Part shown: piece by piece, positions 38,775 to 52,293 of the stretch
Position numbering within the stretch: the stretch's first letter is position 1
How the letters are laid out: each line of letters begins with the position of its first letter
Assembly: GCA_037013685.1 (NCBI GenBank)
Contig: CM072886.1
Span: 68,772,433 to 68,836,432, forward strand
DNA: 64,000 nt
Reading direction: 5' to 3'
Source of the DNA: Acridotheres tristis
Taxonomy: Eukaryota; Chordata; Aves; Passeriformes; Sturnidae
Translations under genes and position numbers: made by a program
The notes under the pieces: model-generated
Databases searched by the model: none
What the model saw: the letters and a program-made list of their open reading frames with translations, nothing else
What the model was told of the DNA's origin: nothing

Positions 38775-41700
38775 ATCTGGAACAAGTGATCCTTTTGTTC
38801 CACAAAGGGTACAAAACCCATGAACTATGACAAGGTATCCTCAAACTTTAAATTGTCTCAAAATCAAGTGACAAGGTATCACAAAGTTTTAAACAAAACC
38901 AACATTAAAACTACTATCCGTAGAAAAACTAGACTTTCACCCATACCAGCATGCCTTAAGCACATTAATCCCTCACCCCCCTACACTGCAAAATTCTTAA
39001 AATATCACTTCTCAATTTGCTATTTATTGTTTGAGCCCCCAGGCTGCATGCTCTCAAACTTCATATCTGAGCTCTGGAGTTAATTCAAAGAGTCAGATGG
39101 AACAGCTACAGCTCTCTGGTGGAATAACCCATTCTTGGTTAAGCTCCCTTTTTAATATTTAGCTTAGTGCCAACAGCACAACACACCAGAGACTGTCTTA
39201 CAGTTGCAGTTAGTCTTGGGCCAATTACACTCCCGGTAGCTTCTTCCAAGGAGCATAGACTTGTCTACAGAGAAAAGAGTGAAGAAAAGCAAAATCACTG
39301 TTATTAGGCTTAGCATCCTGCTGGAGGCTCACGTATCTTCCATGCACTGGAGTCCTACAGCATTGACTTCAACACCTTTTCTACCCTGCAGAAATCCTGT
39401 TTCAGCAGAGCCACAGCTTCTCTGCTGCAAGATGGAGGTGAACTCAATTTGGTACTTTCTCCAAAGACACTATCCATCCACAAAATCCTCCCATGTGATG
39501 ATATATTTGTTCACTGTTCATACCTCCCGCCCTCCCAAGCTAAAGTATGAGTATGAGAAATAAAAGAAAACCCCAAAACTACCATGGCTCTGAGAGTCAC
39601 AGCTTTGATAAGAACCCTCCTTCTCGGCGCTAAGCTGCTACCTATAGTATTTGTAGCATATTTTGACAACTACAGAGTGTTTAAAAGAGCCTTCTTCCAC
39701 CACTGATCAAGAAGAGACAATGCAACACAAACCGCATTCAAGATACAAGAATCACAGGACTGTGAAATTACACATAGCAGCCTGCTCCATACACTACACT
39801 AAACAAGAAAAGGTATTCCTCTCTGAAGCAATAAAGCATGGACCAGGTAGTTCCTCATTTCATAGATGGAAATATTTCATTACCTCATTCTAATTATCTA
39901 CACTAAAATCAACCCAGGATCTTCAAAGAAAGCTCCTCTTTAGAGACACAATAATCACCTTTGCCCTTGAACACCAGGGAAATCAGCCTTCTGAAGTTCA
40001 CACTGTCTACATCTACAGCAAAGGATGTTGTAGAACTAGATATATTGTAAGTAACAGATAATGAACATTAGCATCACTTTTAGTATAAATAACTTAAATA
40101 AGAGAATTACCTTAAGACAGTTCAGCAGCGATTAGACAACATTTCAGTGACTCATCTTATTATAGCAGACCACAGGAGACCAGTGTTCCATCATTAGGAA
40201 AGCTATAATGATTCACAGACACCACAAGACATCACAACTGTGATTCAGCTTTAGGCCCCTTAAAAGAAGGGAATCTCCCATGTCCTACAGAGCAGTGGTA
40301 CTTCCAGGTCCACTGCTGGTAATGTGGGAGATAGATGTCAAGCCAGGAGTGATGGAAAATTCTATTTCAAAGCCTTTCACACTGCATATTGATCAACTTC
40401 TCTCAGTTAAAGCAAGATCTTCAGAAACATCCTAAGTTTCAGAAACATCACTAAGCAGCCATTTAAAAGAGGCAGGGGAGAAAACACTTGTTTTTCAAAT
40501 ACCAAAGAACAAGGGAATGATGAAGGGTGAAGGAGAACCACACAGATAAACAATTGCTTTTCATCACACCAGGAAGTGCTTAAGGACAACTAGTAATTGG
40601 TATAATCACTGCCTCTGCTTCTCATAAAGGATTAGTTTTTCTAATTACTGTAAATATTTTTATTGCCACAGCTCACACTGAAGATTAAACAAAACCGGGG
40701 AAGCAACTCTCACAGTGCAAAGGACAGAATTAACATATCTCATGGTGCAGTCATTTCAGACTGCAAGGAAGCTGCAGGCCTTGTGAGCCAGCCTCATCCT
40801 TACTCCTCTTCCTCCTCCAGCCCTGCCTCTAATAGACTGAGAGGCAGCGGCTTGGTTCTTAATGCCAGACGTGATTTCTCCCCCACTACTTCTAAATCCA
40901 GCTTCTCCATAGCTGACTGCAACACTACTCCCACCTTTCCCTCCTGCTCCCCTGCAAGTCGCCTTCACTTCCTTCCATTAAGTTAATCCACACTTAATCA
41001 AGACCAGAAAGCAACACAGCTGCCTAACAAACACACCTGCCCCACTATGCTTGTTACTCTGCTTGTTTATACTTGCTTGTACTGCCTTGGTTTTGTCTTG
41101 CCTATACACAGATCTCAAGTGCAGGAATTAGTATTTTGTACAATGCCTAGCATTGCAGGAACCCAATCCAATTATTCACAAGCACTTCTGCACAACATGT
41201 TATTAAATGTCAGCTTGCCTATGTACCAATTTTATTGTTTTCTAACAGTTAGGCAGAAGCTACGTTCCTAACTCTGGTTATTGAAGAAGGTGGCTTACAA
41301 GTTGAAGCTTAAAAAAACCAAACAAACAAAACAAACCACCACCAGCTCAACTCCAAAAAAAACAATCTTTGCTCTGACAGTTCTTCCACCTCACTCTCAT
41401 CCTACACCTATTCATTCTATCAATGCTACTGAATTAGAAGAAATGAAGAAAAAAGAAAATCAGCATTGGAGGAAAGCCATGCCTTTTTCTTAAGTGTACT
41501 AGGTATTTAAGGTCTTCTAGGCTGAAAAACAGTCTTTAAACATACTGTTTTATGGGATGATAAAATAAGTCCATTCATACCAAATCAACTTGTTTTTAAC
41601 CAAAATAGACAAACTCATCTCTCCAGAAACACAGACCTTTTGCAAGCAGTTGAAAATGATAATTCTGCTAAAGACTTCTAGCGAGCTTTTGCTAGCTTCT

Positions 41701-43094
41701 TCATACTGTGCAGTATAATACTATGAAATCAACTGGTCAGCAGGCCATAGAAGATGCAGAAGGCTCAAGGTGAGCCAAGGCTCCTGAAGGCCAGTAGGGA
41801 TGCTTTGCAGTGGCAAGTCTGACAGAAATCAGAGGGAGCAGCAAATAACTCAAGGTCTGGTCATCAATACATAGGCAACCAGCTGAGCTGCAGAGGATGA
41901 AACCATACACCAGTCAGTGTATAAAGAAGCCATGAATGATCATGCAGGTTCACATAGCAAACCAGCTGACACCACTGACAGGTATCAGAGGCCAGTGTAC
42001 CAAGGACATCAATAACTCCATAACTGCATCTCATTAAATTTTAAGTGATTTCCTTCCCAGCAACTACTGCCACTACCTTGATTGGTGACTGTCAGTTTTG
42101 TGGGTGATGTTTTAAGTGGAACATCACTGTAAATCCACAAAGAGGTATTAGGAAAGTGATCCTATAAAGACTGCTCTTGAAGAAAGTGCAGCCAAAGGAA
42201 GTCATGTGGTGCCAACGGAATATCTAATCCAGAGGCAGCTATGAACGGAGGAGAGGAAAAAGATTTAAAATTGTTTCTCACAGGGTAAGTTCACAAGCAG
42301 TTGAAAAGACAATTCTGCAAAAGTTACACACCCTGGCTTCCAAAAAACTATTAACAGGCCTGGATGAAATTCAGATCTCTTTGGCTAAGTGGGAATAGCT
42401 AGCCACCAGCCAGTACTTGAAATATTTTGAAGCCATTTAATTTAGAAAGACCTCTTTTTACTTCTATGCAGCTGGGGAAAGCAAACAAATAAATGAATCC
42501 CCACAAGAACAATAAAAAATACATTCAGCATGTACTTGCAGTAGCTAAACCAAGACACACATGGTGGTCTTGACAACAGGTCAGATTTGACATCTCTGTA
42601 TAGCAAATTTAAACATATGAGTCAAGTCTGTTTTCCCACCTGAATCAGAAAAGCTCTAGGCTGCTAAGTCAAAAGGGCTGACTTAATCCTTGAGAATATA
42701 GACAATAATATATAGGATTAATAGTGTTGTAGTACTGCACAACTCCTAGTGAAATACTATAGCCAGCTCTGAAATCCACAGTTTAAAGACTAAAATGAGA
42801 TCTGCTAAAAGGAGAAAAAAAACAAAACAAAAAGACTGAAGATCAACCTTTAAGTGAAATCTATGAACAATGATCTGTTTAGTTGACTAAAAGGGGCAAC
42901 TCAGTATTCAAGTCTCCTCTCTCCCAGATGAAAAATTCAAGAATTCCAGTCTGAGAATTATGTAACAACAGACAGTGATGAAAGCTGAAATTAAACATGT
43001 TAGACTACAAGACAAAGTAAAATGAGTGCTTTCTTAATGGTGAAATAGCTTCAGAGTCCCCCCAAGAATCCTACAGGACACAGGAGTACGTTTT

Positions 43095-43106
43095 ACACAC
43101 ACACAC
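43095..43106 (+). repeat. Short (AC)6 microsatellite
   Basis: Six AC units in tandem within unique sequence; short by microsatellite standards. Confidence 0.9.
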
Positions 43107-43923
43107 TGCAGTTTTGATTGGGTGATAGAAACTTTTTTAAAACAAAAAGTCTTTCCAAACAAAACTTCACGTAAAAGACTTGTAAAGCTTAAGCAAGAAG
43201 CTGGACTAGCACATAGGAAATTCCTTTCACCATGAAACTGATCGTTTGTTCTTGCAGGCTCATGACAGAGAACCTGGCTGATCAGCAGAGAGCTGAAAAT
43301 ATGTTTGTTACACCAAATCTGGTGTTAAGTCCAGGCACCCTGCAGATCTTCAAAGGCTGGGGTCTCAAAAAACAAATCTCAACCAAAGCTATTATCAACC
43401 AAAGCAACAGTTTAAGTTGTCACAATGATTTCCACAACAGACGCTAAGAAGACTCACTTATAGAGTGCATCCACCCAGACGTGTAATGCCTCAACACCAA
43501 AGCTTCCAGTTCTTTTAAAAATTTCAGAACAAGAAATCAGATGTGCTTTGCTAATAAACATTTCCTTTCAGGAATCTATACCATTAATAGAAACAGTAGA
43601 CAGACATCACTCAGAGCTACTGAAAAGAACCAATCCAGGAGATCATCCTGAAATTTGGAAATTTGTGGTATCTGTCCCACTTGCACAGCTGATTTTGATT
43701 TTGCACTTGAAAGATTTTTTTTCCCGCTAAAGTCAGATTTAAAATTAATATTCCACCTAAAGAAAAAACTGATACCCATTCTTAATGTTTCCCATCTTTT
43801 CCTTCTTAAAAAAAAAAGGATGAAGAAAATCTTATTTGACAGGATAGCACACACAGATGTGTTTTTAGAATCAGAAGACTTCACCTTTATATCAATGTTA
43901 TTATCTAAACAACATAGAGAGCC

Positions 43924-43953
43924 CTGTTTCTTGCTCCAGGAAGCAAGAAACAG
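43924..43953. repeat. Perfect inverted repeat, 12-bp arms with 6-base loop
   Basis: CTGTTTCTTGCT (43924-43935) and AGCAAGAAACAG (43942-43953) are exact reverse complements separated by CCAGGA. It would form a short stable hairpin in RNA or cruciform DNA. It lacks the length of a normal pre-miRNA. Confidence 0.9.
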
Positions 43954-44863
43954 CAGTATCCCCTCTGCTCTCATACCAGACTGGACTTCTGCAAGAACAA
44001 ATCCAATCCAGTTCCAGATAAAAGCAAAACAGTATTTTTATTTTTATTTTTTTTTCAAATTAAGAACATCTCAGGGGAGAAGAGTCCCACAAAGGCTTTC
44101 CTTTTCTTAAATCTGAATTAGAAAATAAACAAACCAGCCTTAGCAGAGGAAAACACAGCAGCAGAGCCAGGGAACTCAGATAATGCACAATTAGTACTGA
44201 AGACGCCTTCAGCCATCACAGAACATTCCAGGTAACATAAATTCAAAATTAATATATAGCCTTCCCTTACCATCATGGAACTTATGTTCAGTCTCCCTGC
44301 TTTATATGAAATACTGTGCAAGTTAAGAGCATGCAAGAATGCCAGGAACACAAAAGAAACACCAAACAGCTCAAGAGTAGTCTCACACCTTTGCACTGTG
44401 TTTTTCGAACCTACCAAACAACACTCTTTGCCACAGAGAATAAACTTCACTGACTTTCTTCACATGAATAGGTTATTCTCGAATGCTGCTGTGGCTCTGA
44501 AAGGAGGGTCAACAGATTTTAGAAGGATGACTTACCACATGCAGAATCCCAGAGAATTAAGTGACTTCAAATGAGTCATTACAGACCAGCTCAGAACCCT
44601 TCTGATCTCTTTAGAGAAGCAAAAAAAAAGGAAAAAGCCATGTGCCAGCAAGGTATGATTAAAGATATTTCACTACTCTTCTCCACCATGCTGTCACCAC
44701 GTTGTTGATGCCTCCTTTGTTCTCAACAGCCCTCATCTAAGACACCTGCTTTAATTGTTTCTGAGTATTTACTTCACTTTGTAACGCCTAGGAATCCTCA
44801 TCATAGCACAGGAATCCACTATGCCAGGTGATATCTAAATACAAGCAGCAAACATACACCCAC

Positions 44864-44891
<28 letters not shown>
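44864..44891 (+). repeat. A28 homopolymer
   Basis: An uninterrupted run of 28 A on the plus strand, preceded by CATACACCCAC and followed by GGCATACATGG. It is the longest homopolymer in the window and likely polymorphic in length or sequencing-error prone. No recognisable retroelement body precedes it. Confidence 0.95.
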
Positions 44892-44897
<6 letters not shown>

Positions 44898-46007
44898 CAT
44901 GGACACATAAAACACATACTTGTCCCAAACAGCTTACTTTTCTCAAGGATATCATTCCCCTGAATGCTTCCACGTTCCTGTAAAGAACAACTTGAGTACT
45001 CATGTATAACACAACTGGCAAATTAATTGGCAGACAAAGTGATTCGACTTTGTAGTTATTGTTTTTACACCCTCTAACCTCAGTCACACTCCAAATGCAC
45101 TCTTCTCAGAAAACAACATCTTTACCCAACAAGTACAACTTTCTCAATTTGCTAAGGAAGAGACCTTAGCAAAAATAAACGGAAGTTTTTAGGATCTGGA
45201 AGTTGAACTAATGTTAGGAATATATTATGAAGCTGGTGTGGACAGCTGTCTGTCATTAGTTACTTGCTTCCCTGAAAAAATGTCCTGAAAACATTAATTT
45301 TAATTTCCAGTCAGAGCACTATAATGAAAATTGTCAAAGCTGCACACGCTCAAAAGACATTCTAGATCAACTCTGTCAATACTAACAGCAACAACAAGGA
45401 AAGAGTTTCCTACTTCCCAGATGTCAAGAGGACATGAAGAAATCATAAAGATCTTCTCACCGGGGCTCACAAATAGCATAAGGTTCCTTCCTTTCACATG
45501 CATTATAGCTGTCATCTCCTGTTACACAACCATCTCACTGTACTCAATGAGAGCTTATGAGCTCTGGCTTGCTCACAAGCTCTGCTACATATCAATAGAA
45601 GTTACAGGACTTGCAAATATTACTGTCATCAAAAAAATCTCATGTTGCATTGGATAGTAGTTAAGATGTTGAGGCTACACATCAGTTAGGCCTTCAAAGT
45701 TTTTTCAATTATCAGCTAAAACTTAACAAGAGTACACAGGGGAGAGATTAAACAAGAAAGGCTGGAAGAATCTTCCACTCTTCAAAAGAACATTCACACG
45801 TCTGAAAAAGGGAGTTTACCTAGGTAAAGCACTAACCTCAGAACATAGGGGGTCTTTCTCTGAAAATGAGAAAAAATTATTCTATCTTCTAGTTAGCAGT
45901 CTCTGCCTTACTTCTTACTCCTTAGATGTACAGAACATTTCTCCAATATCACATTAACTGTCTCACATGCTACCAATTACCATCACAAGACAAGTATCAT
46001 CATCACT

Positions 46008-46096
46008 CTGCAGTTAAGGGAGACAGCCTTGCCCCAGGCCACAGTGAGTCAGTGGTAGAAGCAGGATCTCATAATCTCTCATTGCTCAGCTCCTTC
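46008..46096 (-). mobile_element. Possible MIR/CORE-SINE-like remnant
   Basis: The plus strand GACAGCCTTGCCCCAGGCC, ACAGTGAGTCAGTGGTAGAA and GCAGGATCTCATAATCTCTC follows the pattern of a reverse-oriented MIR or L2-tailed SINE (CTTGCCCAAGGTCACACAGC, AGTGGCAGAGC, GGATT). About 90 bp are alignable by eye. Such elements are ancient and rare in birds, so this would be an old survivor. Confidence 0.5.
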
Positions 46097-49000
46097 CTTA
46101 GAAAGCCAAGATTTACTACTCACACTGTCTTAAGAAATGCTATCTTGATCAGCTGAAGCACAATTAAAATGAAAGATCTAGAAACCAAGAAGAAAAATGA
46201 CTGCTAAAAATCTGCTGTTTAACTAACTCAGTAAGTGCCTTGATAAAAAATAAGGATACAAACCACTCTGTTTCTATGAAGCTAACTACAAAGACACTCT
46301 GTTGCCTGCAGTCACTGCATCTCTAACTTCTATCACAAATAAAGCGTAAACTCAACAAACTACTTCCTTGTTAGTACAAGCCTGATTTGTGCACAGAAAG
46401 TCTTCTATGCTGCCTGCAAAAGGTGGACTATCACAATGCACGTCTCAAAAAAAATCCTTCCCTTTCAGTTTTCCAAGTGGTGACTACAACAGTGGTATTT
46501 TTAGTACAACTTATGTAATAATTGGAAGAAACTTGGGCATTTCAGGACTCAATGAAAGCCATGGTTTCTTTCTGTTAACAATTTATATGCAAGTCTGTTT
46601 TTGCAGTTCTTGCACCTCTATAATTCATTTGCAGTGAAGAAACAGGAAACTGGAAAACAAAGCAGCAAAGCCTACTTCTGGGCAACACTGCACATCTAAA
46701 ATGAAATTTTCTTTTTAAAAATGTAAAATATGCTGTTATTGAAAAAATACTTTCAAGTCTTTGAAGATGACACTCCAACACATATTAAGACGGCAATTGC
46801 TTTGCATATGACTGAGTTGACAAGGCTCTGCAGTACTGATGTAGCACTGGAGCCTTTACCAACTGATTTAAAGCTTTGATGTGGCTCAGGCTTTATGAGA
46901 TACCCTGACAGTGCAAAGTCTCTGCTGACAGAAATAGCAAGAGTTCCTTCAGCAGCAGACTTTGGCTGGTCCATTTTAAACTGCAGTCTCCATGGTAGAA
47001 TTTCCTCATCTGCATCAGACTGTTCTGCTAGCAGTTATTGAAGAAGTGCTTAGAGAGGTATTATACACAGTGTTTAAAGCACTGCACACTGGACTACTTC
47101 CCTCATGAGAGGAGAGAATTGAAAAGAAGTAACATTTACTTTCATTGTCTCCAGAACAAGAGAAGAAAGTATCTGTTTTACTCACCAAGTAACATACTGC
47201 AACTTAGATGAGACAAATAACAAGCTAAATTAAAACAGTTTCAATAAATACTGCCTTGAAATAGTCACAGTTGCTTTCACAGCCCCTGTTGCTCCTGTGC
47301 TATGGAAATTGTGTACATTTAGCGCAAGTAGAAGAAAAGAAAAAAAAGAAAAAAAGGTGGCAACTCTCAGCAATTTGTGTGCTTAGACATATTTTCCCTT
47401 TCATCTTTTCTGTCTGTTCCATTCCATACCCTTCACTGAAGTGCTCCTGCCTTCTAGAGTCCCAGCTGCTATGACAGAAACACCAGAAGTTATCCTTGTC
47501 TTCCAGCTATGACTGTCAACCTTTGTTTTCCCCTCTGCTACAGTATAGCACCCTTGCACTAAAGAACACTGACCGTCTTACAGAACAAAGTTCGACTCGA
47601 GACTCCTACGTGCTAATAAGCAAGTTAGCCACACAAAGTCAGCTGCAGTGCTCCAATACTTGCCTTTATACACGGTATATTAAGCTTTTCCTTCATTAAA
47701 AGCTGTTCTAAAAAGACACAATGGACATACCAGCAACAACCTCCCAGAGGGCTGATGGCATTATAAAGGAAGAGTTTGTTTCTTCCCCTCAGCACCGCCC
47801 ATGATGATACACCTCTCAACTCAAGAGTTAAACGACACACACCGAAACCCACACACAGAGAAACATGTCTCCTCCTATTTGCCAAAAAGCCAACCAAGCC
47901 CTGAAGAGAAAGCCAGGGGGGTAATGGTAATCAGCCTGCTGCTCACTAAGAGCGATTTCTGTACAAGTAATTGAAGCTTTACTACTCCAAGATCCCAGAT
48001 GAAAACTGCCCTAGGAGGTGTGGGGGTCAATGAAGAGAAGAGACTCTGGTCAGTAAATATCAAAAGCAGTTATTTCATACTGTCCCCTTAAAAGGCTCGT
48101 GACCATTCAAAGTGCACCTGCCACGTAGTAGTGGTCAGATGGACAAAAATCTATGTGCCATCTTACCTTTCAGAGCAAGCAGGTGATATTCAGACTGAAA
48201 CCTTTTACAAAATGATGCACAGGGTTTCCTACAGGGTTTCCATGAAAAAAAAAATACTGTCTAACTAATCAAGCAATCCAGACAGATTACCAGGGGACAG
48301 AAGCCTCTATTAAAGCTTAATATTAGAAATGTCAACTAGAGGCTCACTACTGAATAATTCAAAGCAAGAAAAGGTCTCTCTCGCCTCTTGTCATCTGCTT
48401 TGAGCTATTCTTTGGCAACGTGTAACAATCAGTTTCAGCAAAAGGTAACTGAGCCAAACATGGATTGAAGAGGCACATAGGAAAAACAAAACCCCATGAA
48501 ATGAGGAAAGAGAATCTCACCTGCACAAAGCTTATGTATGAATTCTATGGCTTGAATGAGAAGAAACCATCTTTAAACATGTCTGAAAAATTCCATGTAC
48601 AAGTGGAAGAGGACTAGCAACCATAATCTTCTAGCTTCACAATGCTCCTCTGCATTTTTTTGGACAAAAGCATAGTTTGGCTAAAACAACAAGCAAGCTC
48701 TGACATATTTTCATCATCTCTTCTGTAAGTGAAATATAATTGCAAAGTGAAAGAGGAATATCAAGTACATATCTTTTTAAGTTCCAACATTTTCAGGCAT
48801 GAAAAAAATTCTTTCAAATTTCCAATCCTGGTCAGCTCACTGAAGTTTTTTTCCTTCTCAGTATCAGCAGTGTCCCCAGAAAGCAACAGAAAATGAACTA
48901 AGAAGCAGCAAAAGAATTTAACCAATATTGGCAAGTTCAGCAAAAGCTGCTCTTCATATTGTGTCATAACAAAAGCTGAAGCAACTATTTGGTGTGGAAA

Positions 49001-52000
49001 GAAAACTGATCTTAAATCTAACAACAGGGAGCAAATTAGGAGGCATTCGCTCAGATTTTCTCCACTCCCTGCTAAAGATTTTGCTGAGATCCATCCAAGT
49101 TTCTCTCACCCTCCTCATAAAACACAATCTTAAGGACTCTCTACATAGCAGTCAAGACGTCATTGTTGGCAAAACTTCATCTTTACAAGAGAAACCTGTA
49201 TTCCAGCAGCTCGTGGTACTAACGAGTTCTTTAAGAACATTCAGACGTGGGTTTGCAATTAAATTTAAAAACCTGTCACCAGTCTTTGTAAGCCTAAATA
49301 GGAAAGGTACCAATTACAAGAATTCCCCATTATTCTCTGACTGCTAACTTAGCAAGAGCACACACTAGTCAGAATTCCCAGGGACATGGAATACCACTCT
49401 TTCTCACTGAAGAGCTGCAGAGAAGCTGAAAGGAGTGATTTTTCCCTGCGTTCCTTCTCTTTTTCATTATTTCATTACTTAATTTCTCAAAGCAATCCTG
49501 TTCTATTTTTTAATTTAGGCAGTTATATTTGGAAAGAAACCACACAATTATTTAACAAGGCCAGAACCACACAATCTATTCATTTTGTGTGTCAGAGGGA
49601 GTACAGTTACATTCTGAAGTGTAATCCACTCTCACTCTGGTTAAGACATTAGTACTTTTCCAGGTTTGTGCACAAAGAAAATTACTTCTGGAAGTTCTGC
49701 TGAGTACTACACTATACACAACACAAAAAAACCACAATGTATGTGTGGCCCCCCTGTGTTATACAGGGCTGGAATCAACTGCTCTATGCCTGAATTCTTC
49801 AATTTGCCTGAAAGATTTGAGACAGCAAGACAATTCCTTTCCTTCCAAATCTCAAACCCTTTCACAGTCTAAAAATCCATACAAGAGATTCTTTAGCTAC
49901 AAATGAAAGGTCTCAATTTGAAACACCAGAAGCAATAAAAACCCAAGAATAGCCTGAAACAGCATGGCTTAGAAAAAAAAAAAAAATCTCGTTGAAGAAA
50001 ATCATTCACCTGAAGCCTAGTGACTTTCTTCTTTTGCACTAAACTAGACTTAAATTCCTGTCTTTAATATAAATACCAAGAGACCCTCTTCCACAATAAA
50101 CACACGTCAAGCTCACTCATTTTGTACGATTGCATTAAGTATTCAGCCAGAAACCATGCAGCAACTCCTCCTCTTGTTTTAGGATGAAATATCTCTTAGT
50201 CTACACAAAGTCAAACGGCTGGAGCATGCAAAAGAGCTTATCACTGGCACCTGAAGCCTTCATGAAGCATAAATAATTTCCCAAACCTAAAATATGTGTG
50301 AAAGTTAATGAGATTCCAATATGGGCAAAACACAGCACTGGAGACATGTCATCCAAGGAAGCTGGTTACACTTCAAAGCCTTTACTGAACACTCAAGAGA
50401 ATATGGAAATACGGGAACAGGACATACCCATTTTATTCCTGTGACTGTGTTCCATTGTTGGACTGTTTGGTAGGTTGTAGATCTTCATTTCTCAAATGTG
50501 TATCTAAAAAGTCTCAAATTTAGGGGCAATACTAAGATGGTTTCTCATTCCCTTCTGCCAGCAAGTCAGACTTGCAACCTCCAACATTGCCTTTGAAAAG
50601 CTAAATACAATAACAAAGGAAAATTCTATCCTTGTTTTCACAGGCATCCTATATAAAAATAGCATGGTTTGTATCCTATATGCAGTCTAAGTCCTCCTTG
50701 CACCTCAGGGGAGCCAGGAGCTCAATGTTTGACACAGCTGCTATCTTCTAAGAATACAGTTTTCAAGCTACATTTCCACCAATTACACATACAGCAAGAT
50801 TTTCAGTTGCTTGAGAAGTGATACAGAAGTTTGATATTTTCACTGAAAGAGTAAAATACATACTGTCTCACAGATTTTTATTTCACCAGAATACCAAAGT
50901 ATACCAAAGCTGTTAACACTCCTCCCCTCACTAAAAACACATACAGCCTTACCTCTTCCACAGGAAGACAATTTAATTGCTTTAATCTTTCCTGAAAGTA
51001 GTTCAAATATTTTTCTTGAGGTTTTCTAAAAATAATCCAGAATAAAGCAGATAATCTGTATGGAAAATATAAGACTATACAGTTTGGCCATCTTACCAGC
51101 AACTGCATTGCTATCTCTTAAAGAGGAAAGCTCTCTGACAAACCCAACAAATGCAGGATAACTACCAGTTTTGACTGTACTGTACAAGAGATAAAATTGA
51201 AATATTTTAGTCCTTTAATTGCTTTGCAGACTCCACCTTCTTTCTTTGCCACCTTAGCTATGTGCTGCAGAGGATGTAAATCCAGACATCATGGTCTGTG
51301 TTTTATTTAAAAGCCTTCTCCATTTCTTTTTTTAACTCACAGGACTAAATCAATCAAAACAGAAAAGAGGAGGTATGAATCATACACCTTAAAAGAGAGG
51401 GTCAGCCTTTGACTACCTAGAACAAAAGCAGAAGCATCTTTAGAGACAGCAACTGCAGCTCACAGCCACCACTCTGACACCTCAGCTGCCTGTAACACTG
51501 ATCACAAAACGCTGTGCAGCACAGTCTCTACAAGAGGCATCAGAACTGCCCTAATATAATATCCAAGACTCCTCTCAGAAGGGACTTCAAAGAACTCCAC
51601 AGTGCCAGCCCATGGAAAGGGAATAGACCTTGTCCAGCACTGTCACCCAACACCTCCATCACAGCTCTCTCACAGGGCTCAGTGGCATGGAGAACACTCT
51701 ACAGTGCCTGTTCCTGTCAGCACCCTCATGAGAGCAATGATGCTTCCCTGCACTTGGATGTCTGGAAAAAGCAGGGACCCACACAGGAAAAACCAGCCCC
51801 CTGTCAAACATGGTATTTCCCCTCTTGGAGAAGGAAGGCAGAAGAAAATACACTGGTGAACACCAAAAATTCTTTTAACCCTTCTTTGTTAAAACCACAT
51901 CCATTTCTCAAGGACCAGCATTTCCAACGCTATGATCAGTAACTTCTCAGGATAACTACTCAGTATTTCAGTGCTGCTGCGATTAGAGACCACAGCCAGG

Positions 52001-52251
52001 GAGTGCACTCTCAGTGTTCTCATCCTGTCACAAAGCATTCTGACAGGAAAGATGCTACTTCCAGGAACATTCCAGGATGGGGAGAAAAAGAAACAAACCA
52101 AACCGAAAGAACCCCACACCTCCTAACAACCAAGCAAACTAACAAAAAAAATTCTCATTCAGCACTCCATCACAAGACATCTCTTTTACCTCTAAGTTAG
52201 CTGCTAGGTTGCCAAAGCTTGGCAAATAACTACCATCAAAAATCCTAAAAA

Positions 52252-52293
52252 GTAGAATTAGATGACCCCAGTAACTAAACACTATAGAATCAG
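52252..52293 (+). mobile_element. Possible CR1 3' terminal scrap
   Basis: GTAGAATTAGATGACCCC followed by AACTAAACACTATAGAATCA is reminiscent of the last 40 bases of CR1 (GGACTAGATGACC, CTATTCTATGATTC). It is too short and diverged to be sure. Confidence 0.3.

Larger units (their letters stand above)
38775..52251 (-). other. PHLPP1: PHLPP1 long upstream intron, distal-middle part
   Basis: Intronic sequence with no identified exon. It contains a short AC repeat at 43095-43106, a perfect 12-bp-arm hairpin at 43924-43953, a 28-base A run at 44864-44891 and a MIR/CORE-SINE-like remnant at about 46008-46096. An A/C-rich low-complexity patch lies at about 41309-41345. Confidence 0.77.

Noticed and set aside
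43655..44110. Plus-strand ORF of 151 codons rich in F, K and L
   Set aside because: Its composition follows local A/T runs; no domain recognised, and the opposite strand is open over a similar span because of the same bias.
47588..47606. GTTCGACTC resembling a tRNA B box
   Set aside because: No matching A box, acceptor stem or anticodon arm around it.
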